This document shows positions 1 through 6,192 of a stretch of DNA of 6,192 nt, piece by piece. The notes under the pieces are model-generated. The model saw only the letters and a list, made by a program, of their open reading frames with translations, made no database searches and was not told where the DNA came from. This DNA is from RGIG8748 sp045545635 (lineage in GTDB: Bacteria; Bacillota; Clostridia; UMGS1810): assembly GCA_045545635.1 (NCBI GenBank), contig JAZQBI010000119.1, positions 1 through 6,192 of the forward strand. The letters are read 5' to 3'. The translations under genes and the position numbers were made by a program. How positions within the stretch are numbered: position 1 is the first letter of the stretch; every line of letters starts with the position of its first letter.

Positions 1-8
1 GGTATAGT

Positions 9-1109
9 ATGATACAGGAATTAATAAAAGAGAGAGAATATCCTGATGTTTTAACAATGCTTGATAACACAAAAGCTACTTCCGAAAACTGGGATAAACG
101 AAGGAAAGAGATGCTTTCACTTTTGGAAACATATTCTTACGGAAAAACTCCCGATATGGATGTCAAGGTGTGGGGCGAAGTTACATATTCGGACGATGGC
201 AACAGATCATATGCTCAAAAAGTACTTAGTCAGAAAGTAAGTATTCATATGGAAACACAGCTTGGCGTTTTCACTTTCCCAATCGAAGTTTTTATTCCGA
301 AAAAAGTCAATAGGCCTCCTGTATTTCTGCACTTGGCATTTAGGCCAGTTCCTGACAGATATATTCCCGTAGAGGAAATTACCGATGCAGGATATGCATT
401 GGTGGTATTGGTATATAAGGATGTTGTAAATGATGACCACTACGGAGATTTTTCCGATGGATTGGGTGCATATTTCGGTGTAACCAAAGACCGTAAGCCC
501 GACGAATGGGGCAAAATCGGAATGTGGGCATATGCGGCAAGTCGTGTTATGGACTATCTTGTTAACGAAAGAGATGATATAGACACAGACAGGGTTGCGG
601 TTATCGGACACTCACGACTTGGCAAAACAGCCCTTTGGTGCGGAGCACAGGATGAGAGATTTGCAGCTGCTATATCCAACGATTCCGGCTACGGCGGTGC
701 GGCATCCTCCAAACATGGTACAGGCGAACGTGTAAATGATTTTGTTGTAGGAGGAAGCTGGGATTGGTTTTGCGAAAACTTCAAAGACTATGCCGATGAA
801 AAAGAAGACCATAAGCCCTATGACCAGAGCTTCCTGCTGGCACTTGTTGCACCAAGACTTCTGTGTGTAAGCTCTGCGGTTCTGGATTTGGAAGCGGACC
901 CGCTGGCAGAGTTTCTTACATCTTGTAATGCTTCAAAGGCTTGGGAGCTTTTGGGTAAGAAAGGTCTTGTATGTGAAGACAGAAAGCCTGCTGTCGGCGA
1001 CCTCTGGATTGACGGAAATGTGTGCTATCATCTGAGAGACCACGGACACGCCCTTTCCAGAGAAGACTGGGGAGCATATATAAAGTTTCTTAACAAAAAG
1101 TTTAAATAA
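9..1109 (+). CDS. CE15-like carbohydrate esterase (glucuronoyl esterase family), probably cytoplasmic
   Basis: The 366-residue protein is an alpha/beta hydrolase resembling carbohydrate esterase family 15, whose members cleave esters between 4-O-methyl-glucuronic acid of xylan and lignin alcohols, or related uronate esters. The nucleophile elbow is GHSRLGK (residues 200-206; Ser202, with conserved Arg203 and Lys206). It is followed by NDSGYGGAA (224-232), a WDWFCENF segment (251-258), a DQSFLLALVAPR segment (272-283), DLEADP (293-298), and the catalytic-His region HLRDHGHALSREDW (341-354; His347). All these fit CE15 order and spacing. Two positions are odd: Asp225 stands where fungal enzymes have the catalytic Glu, and Glu295 stands where the D-x-W-x-x-P Trp is expected. 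Asp293 is a candidate alternative acid. There is no signal peptide from Met1, and the N-terminus (REYPD, then a YGKTP segment) looks complete. Only 8 bases precede the ATG, with no in-frame stop, so a slightly upstream start cannot be excluded. The family call is fairly secure; the substrate is not. Confidence 0.82.
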   Translation: MIQELIKEREYPDVLTMLDNTKATSENWDKRRKEMLSLLETYSYGKTPDMDVKVWGEVTYSDDGNRSYAQKVLSQKVSIHMETQLGVFTFPIEVFIPKKVNRPPVFLHLAFRPVPDRYIPVEEITDAGYALVVLVYKDVVNDDHYGDFSDGLGAYFGVTKDRKPDEWGKIGMWAYAASRVMDYLVNERDDIDTDRVAVIGHSRLGKTALWCGAQDERFAAAISNDSGYGGAASSKHGTGERVNDFVVGGSWDWFCENFKDYADEKEDHKPYDQSFLLALVAPRLLCVSSAVLDLEADPLAEFLTSCNASKAWELLGKKGLVCEDRKPAVGDLWIDGNVCYHLRDHGHALSREDWGAYIKFLNKKFK

Positions 1110-1115
1110 AAGGAG
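1110..1115 (+). promoter_or_regulatory. Ribosome binding site for the secreted modular protein
   Basis: AAGGAG lies directly after the esterase stop codon (TAA at 1107-1109), 8 bases before the ATG at 1124. It fixes that start, which also gives a complete signal peptide. The 14-base gap between the genes has no room for a terminator or promoter, supporting co-transcription. Confidence 0.8.
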
Positions 1116-1123
1116 AGAAGAAA

Positions 1124-3901
1124 ATGAAAAAGAATCTTAAACGCTTGAGTGCGTTGATACTGTGCTTATGCATGGTTGCCATGACACTCGTTGCCGTTCC
1201 GGTATCAGCCACGGGAACAGCCGTTGCAGTTGATGACTTTGAAACCGGAAATGTGGGAACTATAAGTGGTACAAGTAGTATGTACTATACAAGTAGTTCT
1301 GCAAGCGGATTGTTTGTTAAACCGAACAATACTATCGGTAAGCATCTTTCAATTTCAACTGATAAGGGTTATAACGGTGGTTCTGCACTCTATGCTCATT
1401 GTGACACATCAACTGCAGGTTCAGGAACAACAACGCGATATACCGGATCCACATTGGCTACAAGAGCCATTACACTTACATCAAACAGCGCTTTTATTAT
1501 GCGCTATAAGTTGAATTTTGAGAGTTTTCCTAAGAATGCTCTGTATGACACTACTTTGGCATATATGTCCGCAATACGAGAAGCAGGTGCCAACCCTGCA
1601 TCATCAGGTCAGGGTTTTCACTTAAGAACAGATAATAAAATCTACGGAAATGGTACAACATCTGGTAATTTTAGTGTTACCAATGGTGAGTGGTATGATG
1701 TTGTTACAATGGTAAAAGGTACAGGCACCAACAAACATACATCGGTATATATTCTTAATGAAGCAGGCGAGATAGAGCTTACAGCAGAAAGAGATATAAC
1801 AAAAGTAACATCAGATACTGTTCATTTCTGGCCATTTTATGTGTTATCATATGTATATACAACCGATACACCCCTTCGTTTTGTAGTTGACAATGCAAAA
1901 CTTATGGAATACACTACAGATCTTGCCCCCGGTATAGATTCTTTTGGTTCAAACATAGCAAATAACGATAAGAACATTGCGTTAGACAAAACCTTTAATC
2001 TTGCCTTTGACCAGGCTATGACAGCACCTGTGTATGGTGAGGGAGGAACAGTTAAGTTGTATAAGACTTCTGATGCAACTAAAACACCTGTTTCGGCTAA
2101 AATAGAAAATGTAACATTTAATAGCTTTACTTTAAATCCTGACAGTAATCTGGAGTCAAATACCGAGTACACTATTGATATTTCCGCATTGACAAACACT
2201 TCAAATAAAGCTGTTGAAGATACATACAAAACCATCAATTTCAAAACCTTAGATGCAGCCACTGACCCTGTTACATTTGATTCCGCTTCGTATGGCTCAC
2301 TGCGTAAACCTTTCACCGCTGATTCCAAAGTGGGTTTAAATGACAATATCTACCTCACCTTTGACAAGGCGGTTGCTACGCCTTCGGAAAATGCAGTTAC
2401 AATCACCGGTGCAACCGGTTCTGTTCCGGTTTCTCTTAGCGTAGAGGCAGACGGAAAAACCGTCAAGGTTTCTCATGCAAATGCATTTCTGCTGAATAAT
2501 TCTTATACTATTGATTTTTCAGGCATTACATCAAAGGCAGGAGGAGGACTTATCGGCGATACAACATCTTTTGTTTTTTCAACTGTTGAAAACCGTAAGG
2601 CAGAATTGTGGCAGGAAGATTTTGAAAGTATCACCACCGACGAAGCAGGCGTTCCTCTTTCAGGATATGAAGATAGTGAAGTTATTTCTAATGAATATAC
2701 CGCAGAATCTCCCGTTATACGCAAAGGCGTTGGAGTAAACGGTTCAAACGGAATTCAGATTACAAAAGATTCAAACAACTATTTTCAACCACGCACAATA
2801 CCACTTGAGTTTGATTATAACGAAACTGTTTTTGTAGAGTATAAATTCAAATTTAATTCTATTGATATCCGAGATACTGAAACAAGTCTCGAAGCTACTT
2901 GCGGTTCATTTAAAGCATCAACTGCCGATGCTGAATCCATATTGAAGATAACCAGAAAAAAATTCGACCGATTTTATTTCTGTAAAGCCACTACACCGAT
3001 AGAGCCTATGTACTTTAACACTTGGTACACGGTTGTTTTCAAGATTACAAAAGCCACTACAGAAACCGCAGATAATTTCATTACAACAGCTTATGTATAT
3101 GATGAAGACGGACTCTTTGTATGTGAGAATACAAAAAAAATTGTCCCTGATGATGCAAATGATCCAACTTTCTATCTTTTTGTCGAAGCGAAAGCATCAC
3201 GCTTTGATTTGTGCATAGATGACCTGAAGATTTATCGTATAGCAGGAAGTCATAAATTTAACCTTGTTGGAAAAAATAGCTCTATCGAAAACGGCAAAAT
3301 GAAACCTTCAAAGCATTTTACACTTACTTTCAATCAGCCTATGGATAAACTCACAGCTGCTTACAATTCTGACTCCATCAATAAAGTTAAATTATACAAA
3401 GGAGACACGCAGATTGATACAAAGGTAAGCTATGTAGGAGCAAACGAGCTTCGTCTCACACCAAGTGAAGAGCTTATTGACGGTGCAACATATACACTCA
3501 AATTTGCAAATGATTTCCTTCCTCTTTCAGGAAACGGCTCTTATCTTTCTGAGATGGATTTTGAGTTGACACCTACCTATGATGTAAAAGCAAAGGAATG
3601 TGCACTTTCTTTGGTCCCAACTGACGGAAGCCTTGCTGCAGGAACAGATATATCACTCAGCCTTACAAACAGTTCTTCGGCAATAGGAGATGCGGTTATA
3701 GTTGCTGCATTCTACAGCGGAGACAGACTCAAAAAGCTCGTTGATATGGAAATTTTTGAAAATGTAAGCATAGGTGCAGGAAACAGCACAGTTCCCCTCA
3801 CATTATCAGATAATTACAGTGGCGTGGGTTATGTTGAATTTATGCTTTATGACAGTTTAACCAGCCTCAAGCCGCTTATGCACAGCTACAAGGTTAAATA
3901 A
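1124..3901 (+). CDS. Secreted multi-module beta-sandwich/Ig-like protein
   Basis: I do not recognise a named gene. The 925-residue protein starts with a classic signal peptide (KKNLKR basic end, hydrophobic core, cleavage likely after VSA at residue 29). The modules, from sequence pattern, are: a concanavalin/LamG-like sandwich (about 36-263) opening with DDFETG and closing with VDNAKL; two SbsA/Big_5-type Ig-like domains (about 267-376 and 382-487), marked by FNLAFDQAM and IYLTFDKAV; a second sandwich (about 495-706) opening with QEDFES and closing with IDDLKI; a third Ig-like domain (about 709-817) with FTLTFNQPM; and a C-terminal beta module (about 822-925) with AAFYSGDRL and SLTSLKPL. No glycosidase, lyase or peptidase motif was seen, so a binding, scaffold or adhesion role on glycans is the inference. 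No LPXTG, SLH repeats or dockerin are visible, so the mode of surface retention is unknown. The stop is doubled in frame (TAA TAG). The CDS is certain; the function is open. Confidence 0.85.
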   Translation: MKKNLKRLSALILCLCMVAMTLVAVPVSATGTAVAVDDFETGNVGTISGTSSMYYTSSSASGLFVKPNNTIGKHLSISTDKGYNGGSALYAHCDTSTAGSGTTTRYTGSTLATRAITLTSNSAFIMRYKLNFESFPKNALYDTTLAYMSAIREAGANPASSGQGFHLRTDNKIYGNGTTSGNFSVTNGEWYDVVTMVKGTGTNKHTSVYILNEAGEIELTAERDITKVTSDTVHFWPFYVLSYVYTTDTPLRFVVDNAKLMEYTTDLAPGIDSFGSNIANNDKNIALDKTFNLAFDQAMTAPVYGEGGTVKLYKTSDATKTPVSAKIENVTFNSFTLNPDSNLESNTEYTIDISALTNTSNKAVEDTYKTINFKTLDAATDPVTFDSASYGSLRKPFTADSKVGLNDNIYLTFDKAVATPSENAVTITGATGSVPVSLSVEADGKTVKVSHANAFLLNNSYTIDFSGITSKAGGGLIGDTTSFVFSTVENRKAELWQEDFESITTDEAGVPLSGYEDSEVISNEYTAESPVIRKGVGVNGSNGIQITKDSNNYFQPRTIPLEFDYNETVFVEYKFKFNSIDIRDTETSLEATCGSFKASTADAESILKITRKKFDRFYFCKATTPIEPMYFNTWYTVVFKITKATTETADNFITTAYVYDEDGLFVCENTKKIVPDDANDPTFYLFVEAKASRFDLCIDDLKIYRIAGSHKFNLVGKNSSIENGKMKPSKHFTLTFNQPMDKLTAAYNSDSINKVKLYKGDTQIDTKVSYVGANELRLTPSEELIDGATYTLKFANDFLPLSGNGSYLSEMDFELTPTYDVKAKECALSLVPTDGSLAAGTDISLSLTNSSSAIGDAVIVAAFYSGDRLKKLVDMEIFENVSIGAGNSTVPLTLSDNYSGVGYVEFMLYDSLTSLKPLMHSYKVK

Positions 3902-3904
3902 TAG

Positions 3905-3913
3905 AAAGGGAGG
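3905..3913 (+). promoter_or_regulatory. Ribosome binding site for the metallophosphoesterase
   Basis: AAAGGGAGG sits 8 bases before the ATG at 3922, just after the tandem TAA TAG stop (3899-3904) of the gene upstream. It decides the start, which yields an intact signal peptide. The 20-base intergenic gap contains no hairpin. Confidence 0.8.
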
Positions 3914-3921
3914 AAAAGCGA

Positions 3922-6081
3922 ATGAAAGCAATACGAAAAATATCGGCTCTTTTGCTGATTGCAGCTTTGGTTTTGAGTTCTTGTCTTGTATCCTTGGCAG
4001 CTGCTGAACCAACCTTAGTTAAAAGCTACGGAGCGCAAAGCTATGTAACAGTAAAGGGCAATGCAGGAGCAGAAAATGCAGGCTATGCTGCAAGCCTTAT
4101 GCTTGTTAGTAACGGTGCTGACCCGTCAAAGGAAACAATCGGCTATATTGGTCAGGTTATTATTGAAGAGGACGGCAACTACCAGTTTGAATTTTCTTTC
4201 GATGATTTTACATATACTGACGGAGCAGTTGACAACTATGAGCTCGTATTAAATGTTAACGGCGAAAGAATGGAAGATACTATTACTGAAGCAACAGCAG
4301 TTACTGATTTTGTTTCATTTGATTTGGATTTTACAGTTGATAAATTCGGTAAGGCAGATGTATATCTTTCAAATGAATATGATTTAAGGGATTTAAGCTA
4401 TACACTGATATTTGCTTTCTATGATAAAGACGGCTCGCTCGTTGCAACAAGAACCGAAAAGAAATATACAGGGGATTCCGGCAGAGTACATTATACATAC
4501 TCAGATATTCCTGTTGGAACAGCGAATGTAAAAGCATTTTTGTGGGAAGACACAAAGAATGTTGTTCCCCTTGCCAAGGCTGATAAAATCAATGTTCTTG
4601 AGTACACAGAGAGCAGAAAAGTAAAGTATCTTACAATGGCACCCGGAATTGACGAAACAGAGAGAAACTTTGCATGGTTTGATGATGTTAATGTTGATGG
4701 TGCAAGAGTTCAGTATGCACCAAAGATAAATACAGAAAATCTCGAAGCCAATTTTGACTCTCCTGATGCAAAAATTGCAGTGGGCGAAAGCGGCATTATA
4801 GATGTATCAGATTCTGTCGGTAAAGCCAGAGCTGACGGGGCATATAGATTCACATTCTTTTATGATTATACCTATGCAAAAGTTACAATAACTGATCTTT
4901 TACCCGGTACTGAGTACGTATACAGAGTAGGTGACAAGATTGGTTGGTGCGATGGCATTTATGAATTTAAAACCGATAATCCAAAAGAGGATGGATTTAA
5001 GTTCCTTCTTTTCTCTGATGAGCACTTAGGAAACGGTGCCGGAGCTTATCAGTGCCGTGATGCTGCATTGGAACATTTGCCTGATCCAAGCTTTATATAT
5101 ACAGTAGGAGACCTTGTTGAGCTTCCTAAGGAAGAATATTGGGAATACTATTTTAATGATGATTATTTTGACAACATTCCTCTTGCTGCAGTTCCCGGCG
5201 GTACCCATGACACCTTGTTTGGTGATTGGGATGCAACAGTTTTCGGATATCATTTCAATATGCCAAATCAGTCTGAAACTTCAGGATATGTTGAAAACAT
5301 AGGTGGAAACTACTGGTTTACCTATGGAGACGCGTTGTTCATAGGAATAGTATATAACAGAGCTGTTGAAGAGAAAATAATAGAAACAAATGATTTTATT
5401 GAAGAAGCAGTTGCCGCAAATCCTGATGCTAAATGGAGAATCCTCGTTACACATTATCCGTTTACTACAACGGCATTGAAAGGCAGTACATCAAGTGGTG
5501 ACGAAGAAGAAGAAGGAGAAGAAGATACAAGTGCTGTAGGAGATCCAAAGATTATAAGCGAGCCGAAGTTTTATGATATGGAAGGCTATGGTGATATTGT
5601 AGCAGACAACAATATTGACATTGTATTCCAGGGTCATAGTCATGTATATTACTCCACCTATCCGATTTATAAAGGTGAGCCTGATAAATCATATACTGAG
5701 ATAATAAGGCTTGATAAAAATGAAAACGGAGATCCTATATATGGTGAGGCAGTTGTAACCAAACCTGCAAATGGACAGAACAAAGCAGTATATGTTTTGC
5801 TTAATACAGTATGCAATAAAGCAAGCAAAAGAGCGATGTTTGATTCTTTCCAGACATACTCTGATTCTACTGCAATAAGAGGAAGTGCTAAAGCTGCAGC
5901 AGGTGAAATGGATGTATATCACACGTACTATACAACAGTTTCTGTAAAAGATAATGAATTAACATTTGAAACATATAGAAATACGCATTGTGATGATGAT
6001 GACAATCCTGACTATGAAAATAATGAAATCGTTGAAAAAGGTGTATTGATTAATAAATATACAATCAAAAAAGCACAGTAA
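3922..6081 (+). CDS. Secreted metallophosphoesterase with Ig-like and purple-acid-phosphatase-type N-domains
   Basis: The 719-residue exported protein appears to be a calcineurin-like phosphoesterase. A signal peptide (1 to about 28) ends in LAAAEP; Cys21 in LSSC also resembles a lipobox. An Ig-like module (about 30-125) is followed by a second beta module (about 130-226, with FAFYDKDGSL and a later VVPL). An N-domain as in purple acid phosphatases follows (about 235-352, with ARVQYAPK and LLPGTEYVYRVGD). The catalytic domain (about 359-580) has SDEH (Asp366, His368), GDLV (Asp397), GTHD (427-430), THYP (His511) and GHSHVYYSTYP (His572, His574). The third motif should be G-N-H-(D/E); the metal-binding Asn is Thr428 here. 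The first motif is D-x-H rather than the D-x-G of true purple acid phosphatases, and the Tyr of GDxxY is absent, so a purple di-iron centre is unlikely. An acidic insert (527-535) lies between the last two motifs. The C-terminal part (about 600-690) resembles the family's usual extension. The substrate is unknown; activity may be reduced or lost. Confidence 0.85.
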   Translation: MKAIRKISALLLIAALVLSSCLVSLAAAEPTLVKSYGAQSYVTVKGNAGAENAGYAASLMLVSNGADPSKETIGYIGQVIIEEDGNYQFEFSFDDFTYTDGAVDNYELVLNVNGERMEDTITEATAVTDFVSFDLDFTVDKFGKADVYLSNEYDLRDLSYTLIFAFYDKDGSLVATRTEKKYTGDSGRVHYTYSDIPVGTANVKAFLWEDTKNVVPLAKADKINVLEYTESRKVKYLTMAPGIDETERNFAWFDDVNVDGARVQYAPKINTENLEANFDSPDAKIAVGESGIIDVSDSVGKARADGAYRFTFFYDYTYAKVTITDLLPGTEYVYRVGDKIGWCDGIYEFKTDNPKEDGFKFLLFSDEHLGNGAGAYQCRDAALEHLPDPSFIYTVGDLVELPKEEYWEYYFNDDYFDNIPLAAVPGGTHDTLFGDWDATVFGYHFNMPNQSETSGYVENIGGNYWFTYGDALFIGIVYNRAVEEKIIETNDFIEEAVAANPDAKWRILVTHYPFTTTALKGSTSSGDEEEEGEEDTSAVGDPKIISEPKFYDMEGYGDIVADNNIDIVFQGHSHVYYSTYPIYKGEPDKSYTEIIRLDKNENGDPIYGEAVVTKPANGQNKAVYVLLNTVCNKASKRAMFDSFQTYSDSTAIRGSAKAAAGEMDVYHTYYTTVSVKDNELTFETYRNTHCDDDDNPDYENNEIVEKGVLINKYTIKKAQ
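5500..5526 (+). repeat. GAA-rich low-complexity tract encoding an acidic loop
   Basis: Nine codons, almost all GAA or GAC/GAT with one GGA, encode the acidic run D-E-E-E-E-G-E-E-D (residues 527-535 of the phosphoesterase). It is preceded by a Ser/Gly/Thr-rich stretch. It lies between the THYP and GHSH motifs, where a surface loop is expected, and keeps the frame. Confidence 0.7.
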
Positions 6082-6085
6082 AATA

Positions 6086-6123
6086 AAAAAAGAGCAGTGT
6101 CGATTGAGTCACTGCTCTTTTTT
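6086..6123 (+). terminator. Intrinsic terminator, probably bidirectional
   Basis: An 8-bp core stem, GAGCAGTG (6092-6099) with CACTGCTC (6110-6117), encloses a 10-base loop. It is extended by six A-T pairs (A at 6086-6091, T at 6118-6123). The T-run follows the stem on the + strand, and the A-run before it becomes a T-run on the - strand, so the hairpin can stop transcription from either side. It begins 4 bases after the phosphoesterase stop codon and closes the three-gene unit. Confidence 0.93.
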
Positions 6124-6153
6124 ATATTCTTATAAATATTCTTGTTCGTAATT

Positions 6154-6192
6154 TTAAATATCCGTTTGCGGAGGTAGTTCTTTTTCAAATGT
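6154..6192 (-). CDS. Possible 3' end of a convergent gene (partial)
   Basis: Read on the - strand from the window edge, 12 codons give TFEKELPPQTDI and then TAA (6156-6154). The stop lies about 30 bases from the bidirectional terminator, which is where a convergent gene would end. The fragment is far too short to identify a family. Another - strand frame also stays open through this stretch, so this is only a suggestion. Confidence 0.22.
   Translation of the reverse strand, partial: TFEKELPPQTDI

Larger units (their letters stand above)
9..6123 (+). other. Probable co-transcribed unit: esterase, modular secreted protein, phosphoesterase
   Basis: The three genes run in one direction with 14- and 20-base gaps, each gap filled by a ribosome binding site. 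No terminator lies between them and one strong terminator follows the last. The promoter is not visible and probably lies left of the window, so further upstream genes could belong to the unit. Confidence 0.75.

Noticed and set aside
207..812. Two open frames on the - strand within the esterase gene
   Set aside because: They lie fully inside a well-supported + strand gene, have low-complexity, Cys/Ile-rich translations and no ribosome binding sites.
1837..2346. A 169-codon open frame on the - strand inside the modular protein gene
   Set aside because: It is the antisense shadow of the Ig-like domain region, which has clear family pattern on the + strand. The antisense product shows no recognisable motif.
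1124..3901. The modular protein as a glycosidase or polysaccharide lyase
   Set aside because: No catalytic motif or enzyme-length domain is left once the sandwich and Ig-like modules are accounted for.
3922..6081. Calling the phosphoesterase a true purple acid phosphatase
   Set aside because: The N-domain resembles that family, but the first motif is D-x-H, the GDxxY Tyr is absent and the GNH Asn is replaced, so only the broader superfamily name is justified.
6124..6160. AT-rich stretch after the terminator as a promoter
   Set aside because: TATAAA-like hexamers occur, but no -35 box sits at 16-18 bases from them; AT-richness alone explains them.
6170..6191. GGAGG followed by an ATG at 6189 on the + strand, as a possible new gene start
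   Set aside because: The spacing is about 14 bases, longer than usual, and the window ends at once. The same bases read well as Pro-Pro codons on the - strand.
1..6192. CRISPR arrays, tRNA or rRNA genes, insertion sequences
   Set aside because: No regularly spaced direct repeats, cloverleaf-like segments, transposase frames or terminal inverted repeats were seen; nearly all of the window is coding.

Overview
The window carries one compact, co-directional three-gene cluster on the + strand, closed by an intrinsic terminator, plus about 70 bases of flank. The AT-leaning composition, the strong AGGAG/AGGGAGG ribosome binding sites, the Gram-positive-style signal peptides and the mix of Ig-like and concanavalin-like modules suggest an anaerobic, fibre-degrading gut clostridium (Oscillospirales/Monoglobales-like). 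This placement is inferred from protein style only; there is no taxonomic marker in the window.

Layout: (1) 9-1109, a CE15-type (4-O-methyl-glucuronoyl methylesterase-like) alpha/beta hydrolase with no visible signal peptide, probably cytoplasmic. (2) 1124-3901, a large secreted, non-enzymatic-looking protein built as sandwich / Ig-like / Ig-like / sandwich / Ig-like / C-terminal beta module. (3) 3922-6081, a secreted metallophosphoesterase with N-terminal Ig-like modules and a purple-acid-phosphatase-type N-domain, followed by a calcineurin-like catalytic domain. (4) 6086-6123, a strong hairpin with A- and T-tracts on its two sides that could stop transcription from both directions. (5) 6154-6192, possibly the last codons of a convergent gene.

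The gaps between the genes are 14 and 20 bases, each holding a good ribosome binding site and no terminator, so co-transcription is likely. No promoter is visible; the first gene starts almost at the window edge, so the operon may begin upstream. The likely theme is handling of uronate-containing plant polysaccharide or another extracellular glycan: the secreted proteins would act or bind outside, and the esterase would act on imported fragments. This theme rests on the CE15 family assignment and is not proven.

The most interesting points are two active-site departures and one shared module. The esterase has Asp where fungal CE15 enzymes have the catalytic Glu, and Glu where family members have the uronate-contacting Trp. 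The phosphoesterase reads G-T-H-D where the family has G-N-H-(D/E). The C-terminal module of the second protein resembles an N-terminal module of the third, which suggests a common surface-associated function.
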